Shown: positions 45,311 to 53,988, counted from the first letter of the stretch. The stretch: DNA of 64,000 nt from Portibacter marinus (GCF_021533195.1 NZ_JAJNKB010000010.1:62001-126000); one strand, 5' to 3'. Numbers and translations: made by a program. The notes: generated from the sequence alone by a model not told the origin.

Positions 45311-46549
45311 TTGAACGCGAAAACAGTCATTAAAACCCGCCTATCCATCATGATGTTCCTCGAATTCTTTATCTGGGGGGCCTGGTTCGTCACTTTAGGT
45401 ACTTTCCTTTTTAATAATTTGGGGGCCAATGGAAGCCAAACGGCCATGGCATTCTCTACTCAATCCTGGGGTGCCATCATTGCACCTTTTATCATCGGAC
45501 TCATAGCCGATCGGTTCATCAATGCAGAAAAAATTCTGGGCATTCTTCACCTTCTTGGTGCTTTTCTGATGTATCAAATGTATAATAGCACTGATTTTAC
45601 CAGCTTCTATCCCTATGTTCTGGGTTACATGATCGCTTATATGCCCACTTTGGCATTGGTGAATAGTATTTCTTTTAATCAAATGGAAGATCCGGAAAAG
45701 GAATTTTCATTGATACGGGTTTGGGGTACCGTAGGCTGGATATTAGCTGGTCTTTCCATCAGTTTTTTATTTCATTGGGATTCACCCGAACAAATAGAAC
45801 AAGGGCTACTCAGAAATACATTTCTCGTGACCGCCATAGCATCTGCGGTTCTTGGCCTCTACAGCTTTACCCTCCCGAAAACGCCTCCTAAGTACGATAA
45901 AAAGGACAAGGTTGACCTGGGAACTATATTGGGCCTGGATGCTCTGAGGTTACTGAAAGATCGCAACTTCTTGATCTTCTTTATTTCATCTGTTTTAATT
46001 TGTATTCCACTGGCTTTTTATTATCAGACGACCAATCCTTTTTTAGCAGAGATCGGGGTTAATAATCCAACAGGGAAAATGGCCATTGGTCAGGTATCCG
46101 AGGTCATATTTATGTTGCTCTTACCGGTATTCTTTAAGAGATTTGGATTTAAAATTACCATTTTAGTTGCCATGTTGGCCTGGGTAATCAGGTATATCCT
46201 TTTTGCCTACGGTAATGCTGGTGAGCTGGCCTTCATGTTGATCATTGGCATCGCTTTGCACGGTATATGCTATGATTTCTTCTTTGTTTCCGGCCAGATA
46301 TATACCGACTCAAAGGCAGGCGAAAAAGTAAAGAGCGCTGCTCAGGGATTAATCACTTTGGCAACCTATGGAGTGGGTATGTTGATAGGATTCTGGGTCG
46401 CCGGAAAAATCACCGATTACTATCTTTTAAGCGAAAGTGTACATAATTGGCAAGGTGTATGGCTCTTACCAGCGGCTTTTGCTTTACTTGTAATGATATT
46501 ATTTTCTATATTTTTTAGAAATGAGGAGGTGAGGTATAAGGAGGAGTAG
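45311..46549 (+). CDS. MFS transporter, nucleoside:H+ symporter/LacY-like
   Basis: A 412-residue transporter with about 12 hydrophobic segments. The start RLSIMMFLEFFIWGAWFVTL and the SWGAIIAPFIIGLIADRF loop are typical of the NHS (nucleoside/xanthosine symporter, NupG-like) family widespread in Bacteroidota, where members often import sugars or nucleosides. IRVWGTVGWILAGLSISF holds the family Arg/Gly motif. TTG 45311 start. It is in the same direction as the glycan genes, and with the downstream sugar isomerase suggests uptake and breakdown rather than polymer synthesis. Confidence 0.88.
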   Translation: MNAKTVIKTRLSIMMFLEFFIWGAWFVTLGTFLFNNLGANGSQTAMAFSTQSWGAIIAPFIIGLIADRFINAEKILGILHLLGAFLMYQMYNSTDFTSFYPYVLGYMIAYMPTLALVNSISFNQMEDPEKEFSLIRVWGTVGWILAGLSISFLFHWDSPEQIEQGLLRNTFLVTAIASAVLGLYSFTLPKTPPKYDKKDKVDLGTILGLDALRLLKDRNFLIFFISSVLICIPLAFYYQTTNPFLAEIGVNNPTGKMAIGQVSEVIFMLLLPVFFKRFGFKITILVAMLAWVIRYILFAYGNAGELAFMLIIGIALHGICYDFFFVSGQIYTDSKAGEKVKSAAQGLITLATYGVGMLIGFWVAGKITDYYLLSESVHNWQGVWLLPAAFALLVMILFSIFFRNEEVRYKEE

Positions 46550-46590
46550 TTAGATGTTAGTTGCTAGATGTAAGTTTTGAGTTTTGAGTG
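46549..46590. repeat. Degenerate period-7 tract running into a gene start
   Basis: Six consecutive heptamers, GTTAGAT, GTTAGTT, GCTAGAT, GTAAGTT, TTGAGTT and TTGAGTG, begin at the MFS stop codon and run into the start of the four-helix-bundle gene; the last unit supplies its TTG start. The reverse complement of the tract at 46949-46985 has a similar GTTnnAn pattern, so the pair looks like inverted flanks. Confidence 0.7.
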
Positions 46591-46932
46591 ATTATAAACA
46601 ATTAAAAGTATGGCAAAAGGCTCATCTGAATTCGATAGATATATACGAGGCTACAAAACAATTTCCTAAGGAAGAAATGTATGGGTTGACTAGTCAATTG
46701 AGAAGGGCGTCTGCTTCCGTTGGGATCAACTTAGTAGAAGGACAAGCCAGAAACACAACGAAAGACTTTTTGAGGTTTATATATAGCTAGAGGCTCTAAT
46801 CAGGAAGCAAGCTATTTACTTTTACTAGCCAGAGATTTAGAATATTTATCGGAAGAAACTTTCATTCGATTGCAAGAAAAGAATATAGAGGTAAATAAAA
46901 TGCTCAACGGTCTGATTAAATCTCTGCAATAA
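46584..46932 (+). pseudogene. Four-helix-bundle protein (S23/IVS family), frameshifted
   Basis: The N-terminal part reads SDYKQLKVWQKAHLNSIDIY, MYGLTSQLRRASASVGINLV and EGQARNTTKDFLRFIY, matching the S23/four-helix-bundle family closely. The frame then ends in TAG at 46788-46790, while another frame continues the same family as IARGSNQEASYLLLLARDLE and ends in LNGLIKSLQ at TAA 46930-46932. Adding one TA to the TATATA run near 46778-46784 restores a single ~117-residue protein, so a dinucleotide slippage is the likely lesion (or a sequencing error). The start TTG 46584 lies inside a period-7 repeat. The remainder of 46550-46987 is repeat; I see no other gene. Confidence 0.82.
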
Positions 46933-46948
46933 AAAAATCTAGCTAAGT

Positions 46949-46985
46949 ACTTTCAACTCAATACTTATAACTTAAAACTTTAAAC
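46949..46985. repeat. Degenerate period-7 tract before the sugar isomerase
   Basis: Five in-phase units, ACTTTCA, ACTCAAT, ACTTATA, ACTTAAA and ACTTTAA, plus AC, end 2 bp before the ATG at 46988. The unit resembles the AACTTTA pattern ahead of ugd (3297-3324). It follows the second four-helix-bundle pseudogene as the first tract follows the other. Confidence 0.72.
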
Positions 46986-46987
46986 AT

Positions 46988-48040
46988 ATGCAAACAATCA
47001 AAGGACCCGCCATTTTTCTAGCACAATTCATGGATGACCATCCTCCTTTTAACTCTTTAGACGGTTTATGTCAATGGGCAGCAGACCTAGGCTACAAGGG
47101 AATACAAATTCCGACAGGAGAGTCTCGACTGATGGACCTTAGTCTGGCAGCTGAAAGCCAAACTTATGCCGATGAGCTTAAAGGGAAAGTGAACGGTTAC
47201 GGCTTAGAAATCACCGAGCTATCTACGCACTTGCAAGGTCAACTTGTCGCAGTACACCCTGCATATGATCTTATGTTTGACAATTTTGCGCCCGATGACT
47301 GTAAGCGAAATCCTCAAAAGCGCACGGAATGGGCAATCCAACAAGTGAAAGATGCAGCGATCGCCAGCCGAAGATTAGGGCTCAATGCACATGCCACCTT
47401 TTCAGGAGCTTTGCTATGGTATGCAGCCCATCCCTGGCCACAAAGACCAAAAGGATTGGTTGATCTCGGATTTAAAGAATTAGCCCATAGGTGGTTACCG
47501 ATACTGGATGTATTTAAGGATAATGGTGTCGCCTGTTGCTATGAAATACATCCTGGTGAAGATCTACATGATGGTGTAACCTTTGAGCGATTTCTGAAAG
47601 AAACCGACCATCATGAAGCAGTGAGTATTCTATATGATCCCAGTCATTTTATACTACAGCAATTGGACTATCTAGAATACATAGACCACTATCATGAATT
47701 CATCAAAGCATTTCACGTCAAAGATTCTGAGTTTAACCCTACAGGAAAGAAAGGCGCTTTTGGTGGTTACCTGGACTGGAGTGAAAGGGCTGGAAGGTAC
47801 CGATCACCAGGTGATGGTCAGATCGACTGGAAAACCATCTTCTCGAAACTTACCCAATACGGACGCGATGTGTGGGCTGTCATGGAGTGGGAGTGTTGTA
47901 TCAAGAGTCCGGAACAAGGTGCCAGAGAAGGAGCACCTTTCATTGCCAGCCACATCATCGAAGCAACAAAAAAGGTTTTCGATGATTTCGCAGGTGGAGA
48001 ATTTGAAGATTCGGAATTAAGATCAATGTTGGGGTTGTAA
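46988..48040 (+). CDS. Sugar phosphate isomerase/epimerase family (TIM barrel)
   Basis: A 350-residue xylose-isomerase-like TIM barrel. Likely metal ligands are Glu in CCYEIHPGEDLHDG, Asp in SILYDPSHFILQQL, His in IKAFHVKDSEFNP and Glu in WAVMEWECCIKSPEQG, the usual E-D-H-E set. LGLNAHATFSGALLWYAAHP and the long GKKGAFGGYLDWSERAG insertion are typical of a Bacteroidota subgroup often placed with MFS transporters and Gfo/Idh oxidoreductases. It probably interconverts or cleaves an oxidised sugar in the cytoplasm. ATG 46988 follows a period-7 repeat directly. Confidence 0.88.
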   Translation: MQTIKGPAIFLAQFMDDHPPFNSLDGLCQWAADLGYKGIQIPTGESRLMDLSLAAESQTYADELKGKVNGYGLEITELSTHLQGQLVAVHPAYDLMFDNFAPDDCKRNPQKRTEWAIQQVKDAAIASRRLGLNAHATFSGALLWYAAHPWPQRPKGLVDLGFKELAHRWLPILDVFKDNGVACCYEIHPGEDLHDGVTFERFLKETDHHEAVSILYDPSHFILQQLDYLEYIDHYHEFIKAFHVKDSEFNPTGKKGAFGGYLDWSERAGRYRSPGDGQIDWKTIFSKLTQYGRDVWAVMEWECCIKSPEQGAREGAPFIASHIIEATKKVFDDFAGGEFEDSELRSMLGL

Positions 48041-48142
48041 ATTAGATTTGCGACGTACACTTTGAATTTTAACCTGAGTAACATTTTATTGATTCATTTT
48101 TGGCTGTTCATTCTAAAGTAGCCCTATTTAAAAATCTTTATT

Positions 48143-48877
48143 ATGCTAAAATTTGCAGAACATACCGCTCATTTAGTTTCCTGGATTCCTGAAGGACACC
48201 AAGAGGTGCTTTACCTAAGTCCAAATGCGATCATGAAAGAGGGTGAAGCCATCAGAGGTGGTGTTCCCATTTGTTGGCCGTGGTTTGGACCACGACAAGG
48301 CAAACCATCCCATGGTACAGCGAGAATCAGTCCCTGGCAAAGAAAGTCTGAAAACAAATTCAAATTGTTCACTAATGAAGCAACACTTACCTTGCTGGTG
48401 GAGGAAGACGGGCCAACATTGACCTTAACCCTTATCACTAAAAACACGATGTTTCGTACCTTTGAGGTCACTCAAGCATTACATACTTATTTTCAAGTAG
48501 GAAATATTCATAAGATCAGTATTCACGGACACGAGGAAAATGCTTACTACGATAAAGTCTTGAACGAACATCAACAGCAAAAGGGAACCTTAATTTTCAA
48601 TGGGGAGACAGATCGCATCTACTTGACAGCTAAACCATCCATTATAAAAGATCCTATTCTTAAAAGGGAGATTACCGTGAGCAAAGAAGGATCAGGATCC
48701 ACAGTGATTTGGAATCCGGGAGCAAAAAAATCACGAGAGATCAAAGACCTGCCTGACGATGGATTCGAGCAATTTGTATGTGTAGAAGCTGCGAATACAC
48801 ATCTGGATCCAGTAAAAATCAAACCTAATGATGAGTATACTATTAAGCAAAAAATATCCATTAATTCATCGAAGTGA
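48143..48877 (+). CDS. D-hexose-6-phosphate mutarotase (aldose 1-epimerase family)
   Basis: A 244-residue galactose-mutarotase-fold protein of the YeaD type. Key blocks are GEAIRGGVPICWPWFGPRQG and SHGTARISPWQR with the conserved His and Arg, ALHTYFQVGNI with the second His, and FVCVEAANTH with the catalytic Glu. It interconverts anomers of hexose 6-phosphates. A 102-bp spacer separates it from the isomerase; a TAGATTTG word at 48043-48050 could be a promoter but no -33 box is seen. The stop overlaps the next gene as GTGA. Confidence 0.9.
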   Translation: MLKFAEHTAHLVSWIPEGHQEVLYLSPNAIMKEGEAIRGGVPICWPWFGPRQGKPSHGTARISPWQRKSENKFKLFTNEATLTLLVEEDGPTLTLTLITKNTMFRTFEVTQALHTYFQVGNIHKISIHGHEENAYYDKVLNEHQQQKGTLIFNGETDRIYLTAKPSIIKDPILKREITVSKEGSGSTVIWNPGAKKSREIKDLPDDGFEQFVCVEAANTHLDPVKIKPNDEYTIKQKISINSSK

Positions 48878-50001
48878 CAAACAATAATTATTACATCGCC
48901 ATTATGGCCGGAGGGATTGGATCCAGATTTTGGCCTGCATCCACTGTAGATCATCCAAAGCAATTCCTGGATATTCTAGGAGTAGGAAAATCATTGATCC
49001 GACTGACATTTGAGCGCTGCATTGAACTGGTTTCTGTGGAACAGATTTTGATTGTGACCAATATTCGGTATAAATCGCTGGTGAAAAAACATTTGCCTGA
49101 GCTGCCTGAGCAAAACATCTTATGTGAGCCATCAATGAATAATACCGCACCTTGTGTTGCTTATACTGCACTTCATATTAAAGCGATAAATCCCGATGCG
49201 GTATTTGCGGTATTACCGTCTGACCATGTGATCTTGAAGGAGACCGAATATCTGAAGAAGTTGAGTGCCGCTTTTGAGTTTGCTGCTGCCCATGAAGCCA
49301 TTGTGACACTAGGCATTCAGCCGACCAGGCCGGATACTGGTTACGGTTATATCGAAACGAACAAAAGCTCGAAGCTCGATCTTGATGGTAAGCACTTAGA
49401 ACGCTCAGCTCCCCCACAGGCAGCCTCTCAGCTCTCTGATCAAAATACTCCTCTTCCAGTTCAATCTTTCCGTGAGAAACCTGATCGCAAAACTGCACAA
49501 CAGTACCTGGCGGCTGGAAACTACTATTGGAATGCTGGCATGTTTGTATGGAGTTTGAAGACTATTTTAAACGCCTACGAAAAATATGCAGCAGATATCT
49601 TGAAAACACTTTGTGAAGAAGAACAAAAGTTTGGAACCGCAGATGAGCAAGATTACATTGACGAAGTCTACCCTAAGACTTCTAAAATTTCAGTGGACTA
49701 TGCCATTTTGGAAAAGGCTACCAATACCTATGTCATTCCTTCTGACATTGGCTGGAGTGACTTGGGAACCTGGAATAGCCTTCATGCATATTTAGAAAAG
49801 GATGAAAACGGAAATGTGATTCAAGCTCGTAAATATCATGTCACAGAAACTAAAAATACCTTTATTAGGGCTCAAAACGAACGAGTCGTGGTTTTAAAGG
49901 GTTTGGATGACTTTATCGTAGTAGACGAACCTGGAGCACTTTTGATTTATCCGAAAAAGGGTGAGCAAGAGATCAAAGCAGTAGTAAAGAAGCTAAAATA
50001 A
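48874..50001 (+). CDS. Mannose-1-phosphate guanylyltransferase (ManC-like)
   Basis: Forms GDP-mannose from mannose 1-phosphate and GTP. The nucleotidyltransferase signature IAIMAGGIGSRFWPASTVDH with PKQFLDILG is clear, followed by FAVLPSDHVI, TLGIQPTRPDTGYGYIET, FREKPDRKTAQQYLAAGNYY and WNAGMFVWSL. 375 residues is the single-domain length without the isomerase half. Between the YIET and FREKP motifs there is an Ala/Pro/Gln-rich stretch (codons ~49366-49461) longer than usual. GDP-mannose may feed mannosyl residues or, via enzymes not in this window, GDP-fucose for the GT11 enzyme at 57558. GTG start. Confidence 0.9.
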   Translation: MTNNNYYIAIMAGGIGSRFWPASTVDHPKQFLDILGVGKSLIRLTFERCIELVSVEQILIVTNIRYKSLVKKHLPELPEQNILCEPSMNNTAPCVAYTALHIKAINPDAVFAVLPSDHVILKETEYLKKLSAAFEFAAAHEAIVTLGIQPTRPDTGYGYIETNKSSKLDLDGKHLERSAPPQAASQLSDQNTPLPVQSFREKPDRKTAQQYLAAGNYYWNAGMFVWSLKTILNAYEKYAADILKTLCEEEQKFGTADEQDYIDEVYPKTSKISVDYAILEKATNTYVIPSDIGWSDLGTWNSLHAYLEKDENGNVIQARKYHVTETKNTFIRAQNERVVVLKGLDDFIVVDEPGALLIYPKKGEQEIKAVVKKLK

Positions 50002-50006
50002 AAATG

Positions 50007-50026
50007 GTAAAGTCTTTGTACTTTAC
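50007..50026 (+). promoter_or_regulatory. Hairpin immediately upstream of a glycosyltransferase start
   Basis: GTAAAGT, a 6-nt loop and ACTTTAC form a perfect 7-bp stem in the 31-bp spacer between the ManC-like and GT4 genes, 6 bp before the TTG start. No T-tract follows, so it is not a classical terminator; it could modulate translation or RNA processing. Confidence 0.35.
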
Positions 50027-50032
50027 AAAAGA

Positions 50033-51205
50033 TTGAAAAACAAGAGAAAAATAATACTGGTCTCCAATACTTCATGGAGTCTTTACAATTTCAGATTAGG
50101 GCTAATCCGTGCCTTGACCAGAAAAGGTTTTGATATAACTGTGGTAGCGCCACGAGACAGATTTACTTCTAAACTTATTTCCGAGGGTATCACTTACAGA
50201 GAAATATTCATCAAAAATTATAGTATTAATCCCATCGACGATCTGAAAATTATATTCCAATTGTCGAAAATATACAGAACTATTCGTCCTCAACTCATTT
50301 TTCATTATACAATCAAACCAAATATCTACGGGAGCATCGCGGCCTTTTGGCATCGAATTCCTTCTATATCCATTACAACAGGATTAGGTCACTTATTTGA
50401 ATTTAAGAATTTCATGATCAGGTGGATTACCGTTTTTCTTTATCGATTTGCTGCATACGTCAGCAAAGAGCTTTGGTTTTTAAATGAAAATGATCGGGAT
50501 GTTTTTGTTTATAAGCGAATCGTTCGTTCCAAAAAAGCCAGAGTTCTAAAAAGTGAAGGCATTAATACTGAATGGTTTTCACCCAAAAAGAATAAAAGCT
50601 TTCAGGGTGTACAAAGATTTCTTTTTGCCGGTCGATTAATTTGGGATAAAGGAATACGTGAGTTTGTTGAAGCAGCTAAAATAGTTAGATCCAGACATCC
50701 GAGAACGAGATTTGAAATGATAGGATTTATAGATTCTTCAAATCCTAAGGCTGTTAGCTACGATGAAATTGCAGAGTGGCAAAAGCAGAAAATAATTAGA
50801 TATCTAGGAGAAACTTCAGATATCAGGCCAGTCCTGCAAAGAGCCTCATGCTTAGTATTCCCTTCGTTTTACAGGGAGGGCATTTCAAGAATTTTAATGG
50901 AGGCCGCCGCAATGGAAACTCCAATTATTACAACCGATAATGTAGGCTGCAGAGATCTTGTAGATGATGGAGTTAATGGTTTTATTACTAAACCGAAGAG
51001 TGTAGAAGATCTAGTCCATAAAATTGAGCTGTTCTTAGCGCTTTCAGAAGAGGATAAAATTGTGATGGGTAAGCTTGGGAGAAAAAAAATGATCAGACAA
51101 TATGATGAAAGTCTTATCATCAATGAATATATGGAGGTCATTCATTCTTTTCTCCCAAACCAACCTAAATCAGAATCCCAATCTAAAAACTATAGGCTAC
51201 ATTAG
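50033..51205 (+). CDS. Glycosyltransferase family 4
   Basis: A 390-residue GT-B enzyme. ILVSNTSWSLYNFRLGLIRA, IIFHYTIKPNIYGSIAA and ISITTGLGHLFEFKN characterise a subgroup of O-antigen GT4 enzymes; the donor half has FLFAGRLIWDKGIREFVEAA, and FPSFYREGISRILMEAAAME carries the EX7E motif, followed by DNVGCRDLVDDGVNGF. TTG 50033 start. It is the last gene of the plus-strand array; its last 23 bp overlap the convergent TonB receptor gene, so there is no room for an intergenic terminator. Confidence 0.9.
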   Translation: MKNKRKIILVSNTSWSLYNFRLGLIRALTRKGFDITVVAPRDRFTSKLISEGITYREIFIKNYSINPIDDLKIIFQLSKIYRTIRPQLIFHYTIKPNIYGSIAAFWHRIPSISITTGLGHLFEFKNFMIRWITVFLYRFAAYVSKELWFLNENDRDVFVYKRIVRSKKARVLKSEGINTEWFSPKKNKSFQGVQRFLFAGRLIWDKGIREFVEAAKIVRSRHPRTRFEMIGFIDSSNPKAVSYDEIAEWQKQKIIRYLGETSDIRPVLQRASCLVFPSFYREGISRILMEAAAMETPIITTDNVGCRDLVDDGVNGFITKPKSVEDLVHKIELFLALSEEDKIVMGKLGRKKMIRQYDESLIINEYMEVIHSFLPNQPKSESQSKNYRLH

Positions 51206-53408
51206 CTCTGAAGAAAAATGGAGCACCTGGAGTAAAGTGTAATTCCTCCACAGGTACACTTTCATTTCTCAGCCTTGATTCTGTGGCAAACTGTGCTTCA
51301 TTCCATTCAGTATTAAACAGGTTTTCTATGTTAAAACCCAAAGTAACCTGACCAATCCGATAGCTCATATTCAAATCCATGACTAAATAACCTAATGCTG
51401 TTATCGAAAAGTCTTCATTTGCAGGCCTATCACTGATATATCGATATTGCAGCCCTCCTTGCAGCCCGTTAAATGATTTGTAGTTGAGCCCTCCAGTTGC
51501 CGTAAATGAGGGCGCAAGAGGAATATAATTTTCTCCTTCGGCTTCTACAGACCGAGCATGGGTATAGGTAATATCTGAATTAAAGAAAACTTCATCCACA
51601 ATCTGGTATCTCATGCCAAATTCAATGCCTCTACGATTGGTTCTACCACTTGGCTCCACGATCCCTGCATCTCCTACGTATACAAATTCTTGTTCCAAAA
51701 ATAAATACCAGAGAGCTGTATTGATCCAAAGTCTTTTTATCGGTTTCCATGTAGTCCCCAAGTCGATCCCGTAGGCTGGAGGTAGTATTTCCAAACCATC
51801 TTTAACAACAACAGCTCTAGTATCATTCGAGTGAAAACCTATTCCAGATTTCAGGTACAATTGAAGCGTAGGTCCAGGATTATAGATCACATTTAATTTA
51901 GGAGAAACTATTGCATTAGAGGCTTTTTCAGAGCTATATGCCGTACTGAGACGGTCTACATAATGACTATTAAAATAATCAAATCGAAGTCCTGGATTAA
52001 TCATAAATGGTCCAAAGTCAAATTCCGCATTGGCAAAGGAATAAAAGTTGGTTTCATTTACATCTCCGAAAGCGACCCTCTCCCTCAATGTCTTCCTATT
52101 TATCGTCCACGATAATTCGTTATCATCTATATCATCATGTCTAACTCCCACCCCAAAATTGAGTTCAATGTCACCAAAACTATTGTCAATGGTCTGAAAA
52201 AGACTGGATTCTAATCCATATATTTCTCTATCCTCATGTTGTCTGATTTGATCTCCGTTAACAGGGTCCTCCAGAAAAAATGTAAAGTTGGAAAACAGTT
52301 CAAAATCATACTTGACATAGTATGACTTGGTTTTTACGAAACTGTTCATGCCAATAATTTTCGTATAATCCAATAAAACGTTGGTTCTCGCAGTATTCCC
52401 CCCTTCGGTATCGTCTACTGCTCCAAATCTTGATATCGTTCCGTTTTCAACCAGTCTTTGCGGAATTTGTCCAGAGGCATCCCATTTACTTTGGAACCGA
52501 CTGAAAAGTAAAGAAAGCCTGTTTCCTGAATTGAAAGTTTGATTGTATTTCGCCATCACATTTAACCGGGAAAAATTCTGAGGACTTTCAAACGGACCAT
52601 CACTCAACAAATACTCAGAGGCGACATAAGCGTTCTTGTTTTTCTCTGAACCTAAAATATCGAACAATCCGAAAAATCTCGATGTGTTGAATTGACCATA
52701 CTCTACACCAACTTTACTTTCATCGATCTTATCCTTTGTTTTGAAAGCTACGTAACCAGCAGTATTAAAATTACCTTGATCAGCATAATATGGACCTTTT
52801 CCAAAATCAATTTGGTCAATGGTTTCAGGAATTACAAAATGCAGATCTGCATATCCCTGACCATGTGCATGTGACACCATATTTACAGGCATACCATCTA
52901 CTGATAACGTAATATCAGTTCCATGATCGATATCAAAGCCCCTCAAAAAAATCTGCTCTGCTTTTCCTCCACCTGCATGTTGGCCAATAAATAATCCTGG
53001 AACCTTTCTCAAAATTTCCTGAGAAGAACTAACTGGGTCAACGCTAAGGTCTATATTTGCTACCTGGTAAGGTGTTTTAACTGAATTAGATATATAAACC
53101 TGATCGAGCTCGAAATATTTAGGCTTCATCTTGATTTCTACTTCTCGCTCAAAATCCTCATCCGTGACGATGTGCTTAGCAGTGGCAAAACCTAAGTAGC
53201 TGAAATGAACTGTGTCTCCTACTTCTGCACCTTTTAAAATAAAATTTCCTGAAATATCAGAATGACTATGAATATTTTTTTCTGAAGTGAAAATGTAAGC
53301 TTCTACAATTGGTTCTCCAGATACTGAATAAATACTTCCTGTAATATCTTGACTTATAACATTTAAAGAAATCACAGAAAGTATTACAAAAAGAATTGAT
53401 TTTCTCAT
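51183..53408 (-). CDS. TonB-dependent outer-membrane receptor
   Basis: A 741-residue receptor with a signal peptide (MRKSILFVILSVISLNVISQ), a carboxypeptidase-regulatory-like domain at about residues 20-85, a plug domain around 110-225 (EILRKVPGLFIGQHAGGGKA, LRGFDIDHGTDITLSVDGMP) and a beta-barrel ending in NVAYSF. The plug contains a His-rich NMVSHAHGQGYADLHF motif. No SusD partner is present, so glycan uptake is less likely; with the His-rich small protein 31 bp upstream, a metal or metal-chelate substrate is a reasonable inference. It runs opposite to the glycan operon and overlaps its last gene. Confidence 0.9.
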   Translation of the reverse strand: MRKSILFVILSVISLNVISQDITGSIYSVSGEPIVEAYIFTSEKNIHSHSDISGNFILKGAEVGDTVHFSYLGFATAKHIVTDEDFEREVEIKMKPKYFELDQVYISNSVKTPYQVANIDLSVDPVSSSQEILRKVPGLFIGQHAGGGKAEQIFLRGFDIDHGTDITLSVDGMPVNMVSHAHGQGYADLHFVIPETIDQIDFGKGPYYADQGNFNTAGYVAFKTKDKIDESKVGVEYGQFNTSRFFGLFDILGSEKNKNAYVASEYLLSDGPFESPQNFSRLNVMAKYNQTFNSGNRLSLLFSRFQSKWDASGQIPQRLVENGTISRFGAVDDTEGGNTARTNVLLDYTKIIGMNSFVKTKSYYVKYDFELFSNFTFFLEDPVNGDQIRQHEDREIYGLESSLFQTIDNSFGDIELNFGVGVRHDDIDDNELSWTINRKTLRERVAFGDVNETNFYSFANAEFDFGPFMINPGLRFDYFNSHYVDRLSTAYSSEKASNAIVSPKLNVIYNPGPTLQLYLKSGIGFHSNDTRAVVVKDGLEILPPAYGIDLGTTWKPIKRLWINTALWYLFLEQEFVYVGDAGIVEPSGRTNRRGIEFGMRYQIVDEVFFNSDITYTHARSVEAEGENYIPLAPSFTATGGLNYKSFNGLQGGLQYRYISDRPANEDFSITALGYLVMDLNMSYRIGQVTLGFNIENLFNTEWNEAQFATESRLRNESVPVEELHFTPGAPFFFRANVAYSF

Positions 53409-53439
53409 GTTTGTAAACTTTAGAATGAATAATATTTTT

Positions 53440-53826
53440 TCAGACTAAAGCAGGATTTGGAGGTGGTAACAGAACTTCTCTATGAAAAATAGAGAAAATC
53501 TTTTGATAAAAAAAGCAATGCTCAGTAAATACCCGTTGAATAATATCGACATTGCAATCTGATTTAAAAATCTTATTATTCTTGATTGTCAAATCTGTAT
53601 TTACATGTTTGTTTTTAGACTCTTTATCATTATCAGATTGCTTTAATATCTTATGCGAGTGCCCAACTTCATTGCTATCGTGGTTGTGAAAGTGGTATTC
53701 CCCTAAAATAATATCATCTGCATGGCTTGTTAGATGGTACAATTCAATTGTAACCGGAGAAAATGTAGCAAAAAACATGACCGCTATCAAAATATAAGCA
53801 AGAACTTTCTTTTCTTCGGATTCCAT
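53440..53826 (-). CDS. Small His-rich membrane or exported protein
   Basis: About 128 residues. A single hydrophobic segment (VLAYILIAVMFFATFSPVTI) is followed by a His/Asp-rich region (YHLTSHADD, EYHFHNHDSNEVGHSHK) and a C-terminal part with CNVDI and EHCFFYQ cysteines. The pattern suggests a metal-binding periplasmic protein, co-transcribed with the TonB receptor. I prefer ATG 53826 because a near-consensus promoter word (TATCTTTA on the minus strand) lies only ~5 bp from the alternative ATG at 53850. Family not recognised. The 138-bp divergent spacer to the gene at 53989 probably holds both promoters. Confidence 0.65.
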   Translation of the reverse strand: MESEEKKVLAYILIAVMFFATFSPVTIELYHLTSHADDIILGEYHFHNHDSNEVGHSHKILKQSDNDKESKNKHVNTDLTIKNNKIFKSDCNVDIIQRVFTEHCFFYQKIFSIFHREVLLPPPNPALV

Positions 53827-53988
53827 ATAGGCTTTTGGACCATTAACCATTAATTAAAGATATAAAATATATATTGGCAAAACTTGTTCATTTATTGTAA
53901 AGAAACTATAACCTAAATACGAAGGGTATATCAATGAAAGTTTTCTAAAGGAAACAATTTTAATGCTCTATCATCATTAAATAATAAA

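Noticed and set aside
48043-48050. TAGATTTG as promoter for the mutarotase gene
   Set aside because: Matches the -7 word but lies 93 bp upstream without a -33 box; kept only as a remark.
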